From the NCBI GenBank assembly GCA_902470815.1, contig CABRHS010000010.1, forward strand, positions 1-64,000: 64,000 bases of DNA, written 5' to 3'. This document shows positions 24,433 through 32,664 of this stretch, piece by piece (the stretch's first letter is position 1; every line of letters starts with the position of its first letter). Source of the stretch: an uncultured Collinsella sp. GTDB lineage: Bacteria; Actinomycetota; Coriobacteriia; Coriobacteriales; Coriobacteriaceae. The notes under the pieces are model-generated. The model searched no databases and had not been told where the DNA came from. It saw only the letters and a program-made list of their open reading frames with translations. The translations under genes and the position numbers were made by a program.

Positions 24433-24783
24433 GTGGCGGCAAGAGACGCCGTGAGCGACCTGATCAGGGGCAATATAGATGCAATCATCCTATGCTCACT
24501 GTCCCATGGCGATAGCTACGGCTACGAGATCTTAAAGGGCATTGCCCAGACGAGCGAGGGCGACTATGAGATGAAGGAGCCCTCTCTGTACACGAGTCTC
24601 AAGCGACTGGAAAAACAAGGATTCGTGGAGAGCTATTGGGGGGATGAGACCCAGGGTGCTCGCCGTAAGTACTATCGGATCACGAACGAGGGCAATCAGG
24701 AGCTGACAGAGTCAATCGATCGCTGGGGGCGCGTGCGCTTGATCATCGACAGGCTCTTGGATCAAGAAGGAGGCGCGCAATGA
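24433..24783 (+). CDS. PadR-family transcriptional regulator
   Basis: A 116-residue winged-helix repressor. Visible family features are the start of the domain around LIRGNIDAIILCSL, the GDSYGYEIL helix, PSLYTSLKRLEKQGFV as the recognition helix, and the wing GARRKYYRITNEG. A short C-terminal dimerisation helix follows, as in subfamily 2. The start is GTG at 24433, seven bases after AAGGAGG. Its stop overlaps the start of the next gene (ATGA), the usual coupling of small PadR genes to a membrane protein gene that they regulate. Confidence 0.92.
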   Translation: MAARDAVSDLIRGNIDAIILCSLSHGDSYGYEILKGIAQTSEGDYEMKEPSLYTSLKRLEKQGFVESYWGDETQGARRKYYRITNEGNQELTESIDRWGRVRLIIDRLLDQEGGAQ

Positions 24784-25931
24784 ACGAGTTGCGCATGTAT
24801 GTCGAGCACCTGTTTGAGGGCAAGGTGCTGACTTCCAGCACGATTGAGCTCAAAGAGGAGATCTACGGCAACCTCGTGGCTCGCTATGAGGATCTTATAG
24901 AGGGTGGTGCCTCGCCTGAGGAAGCGCTCGCACTCACCAAGCAGAGCATGACGAGCATCGATGATGTTATCGTCGAGGAGGACGAGTCCTTCGCATCTGA
25001 TGACCCGTCCCTTTCGGCTGAGGCGCATGGGCATTCTGGTACGGCCGCCCCGAGCGATTCGACCGATCAGGTCGCCCTGCATGACGATTCTGCTCCGTGT
25101 GGTCCTGAGCCAGTGTCTGGTGAGGTCGACGTCGCGGACGCCGATCCGAGCGCGTGTGAGCCTCCCTGCGAGGGGACGGCAACGAATGCGCCCGAGAAAA
25201 AGAATCTAAAGCGCACCGCCATGTATGTTATTGCCGGCTTCTGCATGATCGTTATCTTGAGTCTCGCCGCAAAGTTCCTTTTCGGTTTTGTCGAAGGAAT
25301 AGAAGATACGCATGAGGACCATGTGGAGGTTTCGTCGGTGGAGCCTTCGGGATCGAGCGCGCCTGCTGCGCCGGGGGCGGCGTCGCAGAGCGCTCAAGAT
25401 GCCTCAATCGTGGTTTCCTCGGATGGATCGGTCACGATGGATGGGGAACCCGCCGACGAGCTCCTGCGGTCTGTCGTAAAGTCCGGCGTGGGCGATATCC
25501 TTTCCTTTGCGGAGACGGACCTCTCTGACGCGTCCAAGGTCGAATCGCTGATACGGTCGCTGCCGCTCTCGGAGTTTGCGGGCGACATCGATGTCTCTAA
25601 AGGTGTTGACGTGCTGAGCTTGGCGTATCGCGATGTTCCCGAGAGCTACGATGGGGATTCGGTCGATGCTGCCCTGGCATATGATGTTACGACGCTCTTC
25701 TGCACGATGCCGCTTGTCAACGAAATCCAGATGACCGTGACGGATAAGGATGAGCCGATGGATGAGGGCTATTACGTGTTCACGCGTGATGACGTGCAGG
25801 GGCGTTACGGCGTGCGCTTGGATGGGGAGCTGCTGAACGAGGCGGGCTGGCATCAGCTGAAGGCCGACAACCTGTATCGCCGTCATTTCATCGAACGCAT
25901 GGTCGATGCGGCTGAGCGTGAATGGAAGTAG
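24780..25931 (+). CDS. HAAS (DUF1700-like) membrane protein paired with PadR
   Basis: A 383-residue protein. Residues 1-65 resemble the HAAS/DUF1700 helical module, with a short ELKEEIYGNLVARYEDLI helix and GASPEEALALTKQSM. An acidic, low-complexity linker follows, then one membrane helix (about 147-171). The C-terminal 200 residues are predicted outside the cell: an acidic Ser/Ala-rich stretch, then a small folded domain. HAAS proteins next to PadR genes are common in Gram-positive bacteria and thought to act in signal transfer, but no exact function is known. Codon use is less GC-rich than in the flanking genes. Confidence 0.7.
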   Translation: MNELRMYVEHLFEGKVLTSSTIELKEEIYGNLVARYEDLIEGGASPEEALALTKQSMTSIDDVIVEEDESFASDDPSLSAEAHGHSGTAAPSDSTDQVALHDDSAPCGPEPVSGEVDVADADPSACEPPCEGTATNAPEKKNLKRTAMYVIAGFCMIVILSLAAKFLFGFVEGIEDTHEDHVEVSSVEPSGSSAPAAPGAASQSAQDASIVVSSDGSVTMDGEPADELLRSVVKSGVGDILSFAETDLSDASKVESLIRSLPLSEFAGDIDVSKGVDVLSLAYRDVPESYDGDSVDAALAYDVTTLFCTMPLVNEIQMTVTDKDEPMDEGYYVFTRDDVQGRYGVRLDGELLNEAGWHQLKADNLYRRHFIERMVDAAEREWK

Positions 25932-26010
25932 CGAGCTCGCATGGCGTGCTTAACGGCATGAGGGATCGATCTCTCGGGTGAAATGAAGGCCCCCCGCTGA
26001 ATTGTGAGCT

Positions 26011-26050
26011 GCCTCCCTTTTCTTGGACATGAGAAAAGGGAGGCTTCTTT
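26011..26050. terminator. Terminator between the HAAS gene and convergent mscS
   Basis: A perfect 13-bp stem (26011-26023 with 26032-26044) followed on the + strand by TTCTTT; the A-rich left side makes it weakly bidirectional. Confidence 0.8.
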
Positions 26051-26112
26051 ATGGGCCGACGAACCATCTACGATGCCGCCGCGAGGTCGAGGGCCGCCGA
26101 GCGCTACGTTGC

Positions 26113-26883
26113 TTAGACCAGGGCCGCAATGGCGCGAACGACCGCATCGGCGGCGGCCGAGGTCTTGGTGGCGTCTTCGACCTGGAGGATGATCTTTCCC
26201 TTGATGCCGAGTTCGGAGATCTCTGAGAAGAGGACGCGCGGACCGTCGACGATGGGGGACACGCCGGAGGCGGCTGTACGCGCCAAGGCGGTCAGCTGGT
26301 CGGCAAGTCCGTCCATGTCGTCAGCGCGCGCATGGCCGTCCTCGGACAGCCGCGGAACGGCGAATGGGACCGCGACCCTGCTTGCGGGCAGCAAGTGGAC
26401 GAGCGCGGTCTTGGAGATGATCGAATTGGGAATGATTACCGTCTGCCCCATGGCGTCGCGGATGGTGGTATGGCGCCATGTGACATCCTGCACAACACCC
26501 CTCTCGGCGCCGACTTCGATGTTGTCACCCGGTTTAACGATGCCCATGAACGTCACCTGCAGGCCGCCTATGAGGTTGGCGAGCGTGTCCTGGAAGCCGA
26601 GCGAGACGGCGATGCCGCCGACGCCAAGGGCGGCGACGATGGCGTTCGCGTTGATGCCGAAGCACGCATCGAGGATGAGGCTGATGCCCGTGGCCCAGAC
26701 GACGCCACGCCCGATGTTGATGATGATGCTCGAACTGGGGAGCGGGTTGCTATCGCGGTTGAGGAAGTGCCTGAGCGCCTGGCTCACAAGGCGGGAGACG
26801 AAGGCGGTGGCGGCGACGAGGGCGGTCGCCCACAGGACGCTCTGCACAAAGGGAACCTTGAAAAAAGAGAATAGGGCCTCCAT
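26113..26883 (-). CDS. mscS: MscS-family mechanosensitive channel
   Basis: A small-conductance stretch-activated or ion channel that releases solutes on hypo-osmotic shock. The 256-residue protein has membrane helices near residues 10-30 and 48-70, and the pore-lining TM3-like GVGGIAVSLGFQDTLANLIGG. The beta domain follows, including VKPGDNIEV and VIIPNSII. The ATG at 26883 is chosen because GAGAGGAG lies upstream; a further 17 codons in frame are not conserved-looking. It is the only gene on its transcript, separated from merR by a large palindrome. Confidence 0.9.
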   Translation of the reverse strand: MEALFSFFKVPFVQSVLWATALVAATAFVSRLVSQALRHFLNRDSNPLPSSSIIINIGRGVVWATGISLILDACFGINANAIVAALGVGGIAVSLGFQDTLANLIGGLQVTFMGIVKPGDNIEVGAERGVVQDVTWRHTTIRDAMGQTVIIPNSIISKTALVHLLPASRVAVPFAVPRLSEDGHARADDMDGLADQLTALARTAASGVSPIVDGPRVLFSEISELGIKGKIILQVEDATKTSAAADAVVRAIAALV

Positions 26884-26992
26884 GGGCGCTCCTCTCGTAT
26901 ACACACGTCGACTGACGCATACATATTTGCACATCGGCGTCCGGAAGGCACGCGGCGCCCACGGGATGGCACGACTCGCATTCGCTGTGCGC

Positions 26993-27054
26993 GTCCCTGC
27001 GCGGGGCCTGTCGGGCTGGGCCAGTAATCAGCCCGACAGGCCCCGCGCAGGGAC
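26993..27054. repeat. Perfect 26-bp inverted repeat
   Basis: 26993-27018 is exactly complementary to 27029-27054 around a 10-base loop (GGCCAGTAAT). It is very GC-rich and has no T tract on either strand. It lies between merR (ending 27126 on the - strand) and mscS, where it may act as a Rho-dependent or transcript-stabilising structure or be a REP-like element. Confidence 0.85.
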
Positions 27055-27125
27055 GGTGGGGGAGGCCGTACGTGGGGTCCGCTATCACGAGGGCCCGCTT
27101 GAGTTGGACCGATAGCGGGGCGCCT

Positions 27126-27950
27126 TCACGATGGAGCACGCTCCGACAGGCGCTTGGTGAACCGCAGGAACAGCTCATCGGACGCCTTCACCTGGGCGGT
27201 GTTATATCGCGCGGAGGCCATGCTCTCGAGCATGAGCTCGTAGTCCTTATCGGGGCGCAGCCAGTTGCGCGGATCGAAGCAGTCATCGATCTTCTCCAGG
27301 AAGTCGAGGCCGGCGGCGACCGCTGCCTCGCGCTCCGCGCTCGTGGCCCCTTCGGGAAGGGAGTCCATGAGGCGGCTGACGTCGAGGTACTCCTGCGTGA
27401 GCCCGCGCTCGGGAATCGCGCGGAAGATGCGCTCGATCTCGGCGAGCTCGTCGTCGGAATACAGGTGCGCGGCGACGCCCATGGCGATCTTGTCGTCACC
27501 GGTGAGGGCGCTGAGCAGGAAGCCGTAGCCGTGCGTCTGGCGCTCGAACGCGCTGATGGCCTCGAGGGCGCTGGATGCGCGCGCGGGGTAATCGGGGACC
27601 GCACGGCTGTCGCGGATACCGCGGAGCAGTTCACGCTGTTGCTCGAGCTGGGTGATTTGCCGTTGGAGCTGGCGATCGAGATCGTCGAGGAGCTTCGCGG
27701 ATTCGGCACCCAGCTCTTCGCCCTCCGCGCGCTCCGCATCGAGGTCGTTGAGCATGGGGCCGATCTGGTCGAGGGAAAAACCGAGTGAGGCCAGCTGGCG
27801 GATGCGCAGGAGGCGCAGCAGGTGCGTGGCGTCGTACGCTCGATAGCCGTTTTCTCGACGCGGTGGCTCGGGTAGCAGCCCGATGGCGTGGTAATGGCGG
27901 AGGGTCCGCACGCTCACGCCCGCCAAGTGTGCCAGCTCGCTGCTCTTCAT
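27126..27950 (-). CDS. MerR-family transcriptional regulator
   Basis: A 274-residue regulator. Residues 1-70 form the MerR winged helix, with LAHLAGVSVRTLRHYHAIGLL, the NGYRAYD wing and LRIRQLASLGFSLDQI. A coiled coil (about 75-115) follows. The 150-residue C-terminal ligand domain is not one I recognise; it is not clearly TipAS or a GyrI-like domain. It is transcribed behind the MFS gene, with 32 bases between, so sensor and pump are one operon. A MerR-type promoter with a 19-base spacer lies before the MFS gene, fitting drug-inducible activation. Confidence 0.9.
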   Translation of the reverse strand: MKSSELAHLAGVSVRTLRHYHAIGLLPEPPRRENGYRAYDATHLLRLLRIRQLASLGFSLDQIGPMLNDLDAERAEGEELGAESAKLLDDLDRQLQRQITQLEQQRELLRGIRDSRAVPDYPARASSALEAISAFERQTHGYGFLLSALTGDDKIAMGVAAHLYSDDELAEIERIFRAIPERGLTQEYLDVSRLMDSLPEGATSAEREAAVAAGLDFLEKIDDCFDPRNWLRPDKDYELMLESMASARYNTAQVKASDELFLRFTKRLSERAPS

Positions 27951-27982
27951 GCCGTTCCAATCTCGAATTCAGCCCAAGCGCC

Positions 27983-29350
27983 CTATGCGGCGTCGGCGTC
28001 CTGCTCCATTTGTACCCCGGAAGCGCGATTGCGGTCACCAAGGTCGCGAAGGGCGGGCGAGAGCAATGCCGCCGCCGCGACGACGACCCACATGCCGCCC
28101 AGGACGAGGCAGGTCGTGTCGATGCGCAGGACGGCGATGAGCGTGGATCCCAGGAACGTTCCGAGTGGGGCCACGATGAGGTAGAGCGCGTTCAGGGTCC
28201 CCATGGCCGATCCGCGCCGGTTCTCGTCCACCAGGTCGAAGGCGAAGAAGCCCAGGAGCGCGGAGGCGGGGCCGGCGAAAAAGCCCACGGCGGTGGCGCT
28301 GGCGAGCATGACGCCGGTGCTCGGCAGCGTGCCCATGACCACGGCGCCGCAGGTCATGCCCAGGAGCGAGACGGTGAGCCAGGCTCGACGGGAGAGCACG
28401 TGCGAGATAGCGGTGTAGCCGAGCGAGCCGACGAGCATGCCCAGCCCCATGGCCGAGACGAACAGGCCGGTGAGTTCGGGGGTGCCCATCTCGGTGAAGT
28501 AGGCGGGCAAGATGATGCCCTGCCAGCTCGCCATGATCATGGTGATGCCAAAGGAGAGCAGGGTGGTGGCGCGCAGCAGTCGGCTGTTGCCGAAGAGCGC
28601 GGAGAGGCCGTCGAAGAGGATGGCGCGCCCGGCCTTGAGCATGCTGGCGAGGCCGGTGACCTTGGAGGAGGCGGGCTGAGGGCTGTCAACGGTCGCGTTG
28701 AGGGCCGTGGGCGTGTCCGCCGCTGCGATGGTGGGGCTCGATGCCACGGCGTCCGTCATGGCGGGTTCGCGCTTGATGGAGCCGACGCCCTTGGGCAGGG
28801 TGAGGCTCACGGCCGCTGCCGCGCAGGAGCAGGCGGCGGTGACCCACAGGGCGTCGACGTCGGGCATGATGCCTATGAGCAGGGCCGCGGCGGCGGGGCC
28901 GGCGATGGTGATGAGGGAGCCCATGGACTGGCTGGCGCCAACGAAGCGCTGGAGGTCGACGCCCTCGCGCTCGCAGACCTCGGGGAGCAGCGCGTCGCGC
29001 GCCGTCATGCCGGGGACGTCGCCCACGGCGCCGAGGAGGCCGAGCGCTATGAACCATGCGAACGAGAGGCCCCAGATATCGTCGACGACGGGTAGCAGGG
29101 CCACGCTCAGCGCGGAGATGAGGTCGGAGATCACGCAGACGACCTTGCGGTTGGCTCGGTCGAGCAGCGCGCCGCCCAGGATGCCGCACACGAACTGGGG
29201 GACGGCGCAGATGAGGGCGAGCGATCCGGCGGCGAGGACGTCGCCGGTGCGGGCGAGCAGGACGAGCGGTAGCACGACGCCGGCGATGGAGTTGCCGAGC
29301 ATCGAGAGCGCATCGGAGATGAGGTAACGTAGAACAGCGCCTCTGAACAT
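27983..29350 (-). CDS. MFS transporter (DHA3-type drug efflux)
   Basis: A 455-residue major facilitator with about 12 membrane segments and a charged loop in the middle. GGALLDRANRKVV after the second helix matches motif A of the superfamily; the closest style is the MefA/DHA3 group of macrolide or other drug exporters. The ATG at 29350 follows GAGAGGA; an upstream in-frame stretch of 32 codons lies over the promoter and is rejected. It is the first gene of the operon with merR. The substrate is unknown. Confidence 0.85.
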   Translation of the reverse strand: MFRGAVLRYLISDALSMLGNSIAGVVLPLVLLARTGDVLAAGSLALICAVPQFVCGILGGALLDRANRKVVCVISDLISALSVALLPVVDDIWGLSFAWFIALGLLGAVGDVPGMTARDALLPEVCEREGVDLQRFVGASQSMGSLITIAGPAAAALLIGIMPDVDALWVTAACSCAAAAVSLTLPKGVGSIKREPAMTDAVASSPTIAAADTPTALNATVDSPQPASSKVTGLASMLKAGRAILFDGLSALFGNSRLLRATTLLSFGITMIMASWQGIILPAYFTEMGTPELTGLFVSAMGLGMLVGSLGYTAISHVLSRRAWLTVSLLGMTCGAVVMGTLPSTGVMLASATAVGFFAGPASALLGFFAFDLVDENRRGSAMGTLNALYLIVAPLGTFLGSTLIAVLRIDTTCLVLGGMWVVVAAAALLSPALRDLGDRNRASGVQMEQDADAA

Positions 29351-29394
29351 GGGGTTCCTCTCAGACAGGGCGGTACATCCCGCCGCTGCCCGAT

Positions 29395-29425
29395 AGTAAA
29401 AACCATGACGTAACGTCGTAGTCAA
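29395..29425 (-). promoter_or_regulatory. MerR-type promoter and operator of the MFS-merR operon
   Basis: On the - strand TTGACT (29420-29425) and TTTACT (29395-29400) are 19 bases apart, the overlong spacing typical of MerR-activated promoters. The spacer contains the perfect dyad GACGT-T-ACGTC (29407-29417). Confidence 0.75.
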
Positions 29426-29658
29426 AGACGCCCACAAACCCTCCATGCCGTGCGATGCGATGCGGATGCGCAGCCTGCGCCGGATTTCATTTGCACGCGC
29501 ATCCCACCTAAATCGGCGTCGGGACGCCGTTCGCCCGGCGCTCAGCTAGATATAAGCTTGGTCGGGTATCCTCAGGGGAAAGACGAGACAGAGACGGATG
29601 ACGATTCGCAGTCCAAGCCACCGCCGGTCATCGGGTGGCAACGGGAGGGAGGGGTCGC

Positions 29659-30354
29659 ATGCGCGTGCTGCTCATAGAGGATGCGCCCCGCTTGGCGGAG
29701 GCGGTTGCCGAGATCTTGCGCAAGGGCGGCTATGGCGTCGACGTGGCGCACATGGGTGCCGACGGGCTCGACATGGCGGCGTCGGGCGCATACGACGTCG
29801 TGCTTCTCGACATCATGCTGCCCGACATGAGCGGCATGGTCGTCCTGCGAGATCTTCGCGCGACGGGCTCAGCTGTCCCCGTGATACTGCTCACCGCGCG
29901 TCAGGGGGTCGGGGACCGTGTGGCCGGGCTCGATGCGGGTGCCGATGACTACCTGCCCAAGCCGTTCCATGCCAGCGAGCTGCTCGCCCGCATACGCGCC
30001 GTGACGCGCCGTCCGGCGGCGTATCGTTCAGCGGGGGTCCATGAGGCCTTCGGCCTCTCGCTCGATGAGGCGTCCCGCACCTTGACGGGCGGCCCGGGCT
30101 CCGCGTCGATCGGGTTGACTCGGAGGGAGGCGCAGCTGCTCGAGGCCCTCATGGGTCATCCGGGTGCGCCTCTCGCAAAGTCGGCGATCATCGCCCGTTT
30201 GTGGGGGCCGAACGCCGCGGCCGCGGACAACCGGCTGGAGGTCTTGGTTCACGCATTGAGGGAGAAGCTGGACAGCGCGGCGCCGCGCGTGCGCATCGAG
30301 ACGGTACGCGGCGTGGGGTACCGGCTGGTCGAGGCGTCTCATGCGGAACCCTGA
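29659..30354 (+). CDS. OmpR/PhoB-family response regulator
   Basis: A 231-residue two-domain regulator. The receiver has the acidic pair near residues 7-8 (IEDAPRL), the phosphate-accepting Asp51 in VVLLDIMLPDMSG, a Thr in ILLTARQ and the Lys in DDYLPKPF. The C-terminal winged helix has TRREAQLLEALM and RVRIETVRGVGYRL. The ATG at 29659 follows GGGAGGGAGG. The kinase gene starts about 65 bases after its stop. All phosphorelay residues are intact, which contrasts with the truncated partner kinase. Confidence 0.94.
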   Translation: MRVLLIEDAPRLAEAVAEILRKGGYGVDVAHMGADGLDMAASGAYDVVLLDIMLPDMSGMVVLRDLRATGSAVPVILLTARQGVGDRVAGLDAGADDYLPKPFHASELLARIRAVTRRPAAYRSAGVHEAFGLSLDEASRTLTGGPGSASIGLTRREAQLLEALMGHPGAPLAKSAIIARLWGPNAAAADNRLEVLVHALREKLDSAAPRVRIETVRGVGYRLVEASHAEP

Positions 30355-30418
30355 CCGATCGGATCGATGCGCGGCGGCACGCAAGGGGACAATCGATCTG
30401 CTGATGGGAGGAGCGGTT

Positions 30419-31489
30419 ATGGGCGATCGGGTTGAAAAGAACGGGAAGGGCGCTCGGCCCCATGGCGATGAGGGCCTTACCCGCCTCCGGAGGCGCTTAT
30501 GGATCTGGTCATCGCTGCTCACCTGCACCATTTTGGTTCTCGCCCTGAGCTCAGCTTGGGTGGCGAGCGTCCTGTCGGCTCGCAACGGCAGCAACGGGGC
30601 GTTGTGCAGCGTCGAGCAGGACGCCCTGAATCGCGTCGAATTGCTTGCCTCGCACGATGCGGCGCAGCCGAGCGTTCGCGACGCGCTTCACGAGGCCGTG
30701 GCGCTTGAGCAGGAGGGAGCGGGAGATTGGAAGCCCACGGCGCTCGCGCCGGATACCTACTACTCGATCTCGGCGCCCATCGAGAGCCCGTTCTCGTTGG
30801 CGGTCTTCGAAGATGGGTCGATGTCGTTCCTGGTGCGCCCGCTTAACGTCCAATCGGGTGATGGCCATCCCCGGTGGGGGATGAACTGGTGCGAGTCCAC
30901 GCTCGAGCAAGTTGTGGGCGAGGCGCGCGCCCTTCGCGCCGAAGCGGGCAACAGGCCTGGGCCCCAGTACATCGAGGTGTCGGGCATCACATGGAAATGC
31001 GCGACATCCATCGCGGTCACGAACCCCCTTTACAGAGATGACGCGACGGGGGAGAGCGGGGTCACGCTGTATGCGGATGGCCGGCTCGAGGGCTACGAGA
31101 AGGACGGGTACCTCGCGGCTCGCTTGTACTCGTTCGTCGATGTGACGTCGACTTTTATCTACCTGAAGCGAATGGCGGTGTTCCTGGCCTCGGCGGCCGC
31201 GATCGGCTGCGTCCTGCTCGTCGTCGCGTGCCGCAAGATCATCGACCGCGCGCTCGTTCCCGTGGAGGAGTCTCAGGCGCGTCAGCGCGAGTTCCTTATC
31301 AAGGCCTCGCATGAGCTTAAGACCCCCATGGCGTCGCTGTCCTCGAATCTCGATGCGCTGATGGCGAACGGCGGGGAAACGGTCGCAAGCCAGGAAAGGT
31401 GGACGGGCAACATGCGCGAGGATATCGACGAGCTCGCGGACCGGGCCTGCCGCCTGCTCGATATCGTGACGGGCTCCGGGGACGCGTGA
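30419..31489 (+). CDS. Sensor histidine kinase lacking its catalytic ATPase domain
   Basis: A 356-residue membrane protein with helices at about 27-52 and 250-273 flanking an extracytoplasmic sensor domain of about 195 residues with no family I recognise. The dimerisation/phosphoacceptor segment is intact (FLIKASHELKTPMASL, with His298). The protein then ends only 58 residues after the histidine, so the N, G1 and G2 boxes of the HATPase domain (normally 110 or more residues) are missing. No HATPase sequence occurs downstream in any frame; a palindromic repeat and a convergent gene follow. It starts at ATG 30419 with GGGAGGAG; an ATG at 30341 overlaps the regulator gene. It could be a genuine degenerate phosphoacceptor/phosphatase or a 3' deletion. 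Confidence 0.82.
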   Translation: MGDRVEKNGKGARPHGDEGLTRLRRRLWIWSSLLTCTILVLALSSAWVASVLSARNGSNGALCSVEQDALNRVELLASHDAAQPSVRDALHEAVALEQEGAGDWKPTALAPDTYYSISAPIESPFSLAVFEDGSMSFLVRPLNVQSGDGHPRWGMNWCESTLEQVVGEARALRAEAGNRPGPQYIEVSGITWKCATSIAVTNPLYRDDATGESGVTLYADGRLEGYEKDGYLAARLYSFVDVTSTFIYLKRMAVFLASAAAIGCVLLVVACRKIIDRALVPVEESQARQREFLIKASHELKTPMASLSSNLDALMANGGETVASQERWTGNMREDIDELADRACRLLDIVTGSGDA

Positions 31490-31514
31490 TCGAATGAGGA
31501 AAAGGGGCTGGGCG

Positions 31515-31597
31515 CATGTGTAAAAGGGGCCGGGTGTGGATCGCGCATGGATACGCGGTCCGCACCCGGCCCCAATCGCACGGGCCCCAATTGCGGG
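31515..31597. repeat. Diverged palindromic repeat pair and hairpin
   Basis: GGGGCCGGGTG-type arms (31526-31540 with 31559-31573) pair with one wobble and continue through a CGCG/CGCG stem, giving a hairpin of about 48 bases. Flanking ATGTGTAAAAGGGG and CGGCCCCAATCGCA resemble the 35-nt units at 2808-2906. It separates the truncated kinase from the convergent phosphatase gene and may also stop transcription. Confidence 0.65.
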
Positions 31598-31603
31598 GGA
31601 GGC

Positions 31604-32410
31604 CTACGACTCGAGGTGGCGGGCGCGGAACGCGGCGATCTCGTCCTCGGCGATGCCGAGCGTGCCGGTGATGTAGCCCATGAAGCCACCCGACGGCTCG
31701 AGGGCGCGTTCCATCGCTTCGAAATAGCAGATGGAGGCGGGCGAATCCAGGGTGAGCTCGATGGGGGCGTACAGGTTGGTGGCGAGGTAGTCGTCAAGCA
31801 TGTCGTCGCGGCTCACGCCGAGCATGGTCTCGATGAGCGCCGAACCCATGCCGCAGCGGTCGCGACCCACATAGCAGTGCCAGAGCGCCGCGCCGTCCTC
31901 GACATCGAGCACCGCGCGTACAAAGGAGCGGTAGCCATTGATGCCCACGGGGTTGAGAAGCATCTTCGGGTAGAGGGACTTCATGAATTCGACGGGGTCG
32001 CCCTGCGCGATGGCGTCAAGGCTGTAGTCGACCTCGCCCGTCTCCTGCGTGACGCCCAGGACATGGTCTTCAAAGATGGACGCGTGCAGAAAACGCGCGG
32101 GGGCGAGTCGGTCCATGGGGTCGGGGAGCTCGGAGAGCTCGGTGAGATTGCGGAAATCGGTCACCAGCCGCACGCGATACTCGTCGCGCAGCCGCGCGAC
32201 GTCGGCATCGGAGGCAAAACCCAGGGTGCCGGAGCGCAAGAGGGCCCCGTGCTTGACGGGCCGTCCGTCGGCGCCGATCATGCCGCCGAGGTCGCGCGTG
32301 TTCGGCAGCTTCTCGAAGTCGATCCTGCCGTAGCCCGGGCGCGCTTCGGGCGCTTTTGAGGGTAGGTCTACGGTGCTGGGGAGCTCATCGCCCCAATAAT
32401 TCCGGCTCAT
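31604..32410 (-). CDS. Tyrosine-protein phosphatase (LipA-like, Y_phosphatase3)
   Basis: A 268-residue cytoplasmic phosphatase. The P-loop HCYVGRDRCG at residues 178-187 gives the catalytic Cys179 and the Arg of CX5R; relatives have HCxAGKDRTG, so Lys and Thr are replaced by Arg and Cys. The N-terminal NTRDLGGMIGADGRPVK segment is the family's other hallmark. Such enzymes in Listeria and mycobacteria act on phosphotyrosine and phosphoinositides; the target here is unknown. It starts at ATG 32410; more upstream starts lie in repeat DNA. It is divergent from asnS. Confidence 0.85.
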   Translation of the reverse strand: MSRNYWGDELPSTVDLPSKAPEARPGYGRIDFEKLPNTRDLGGMIGADGRPVKHGALLRSGTLGFASDADVARLRDEYRVRLVTDFRNLTELSELPDPMDRLAPARFLHASIFEDHVLGVTQETGEVDYSLDAIAQGDPVEFMKSLYPKMLLNPVGINGYRSFVRAVLDVEDGAALWHCYVGRDRCGMGSALIETMLGVSRDDMLDDYLATNLYAPIELTLDSPASICYFEAMERALEPSGGFMGYITGTLGIAEDEIAAFRARHLES

Positions 32411-32425
32411 AGGGACTCTCCGTGT

Positions 32426-32569
32426 CGCAAATCGGGTGTTTTCGTAACCAGGTCTACATTGTCCGGGCAGACGGCGCTTCGGGCGACTGCCAACAGGCGC
32501 TTTATTGGGAAAACACATGGTCTGCGCGAGGGGGTCGAGAAAGTGGTCACAGAATCGCCCGATTTGCGC
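32426..32569. repeat. Imperfect long inverted repeat upstream of asnS
   Basis: CGCAAATCGGG at 32426-32436 is inverted as CCCGATTTGCG at about 32558-32568, and similarity continues inward (GTAACCA against TGGTCAC, GCAGAC against GTCTGC). It lies between the divergent phosphatase gene and asnS. It looks like a REP or MITE-like element of about 145 bases; no coding capacity was recognised. Confidence 0.5.
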
Positions 32570-32664
32570 CAAGCCGTTGCGTCGCGCATACCTGATAGAA
32601 TGAACGACTGTGAGAAAAGCGCACAGCGAGCGCCCGTCGGCGCGTCGCGCAGGAAAGGAATGGC

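Noticed and set aside
32411..32664. T-box or other amino-acid leader before asnS
   Set aside because: The gap is occupied by an imperfect inverted repeat and no T-box motif is present.
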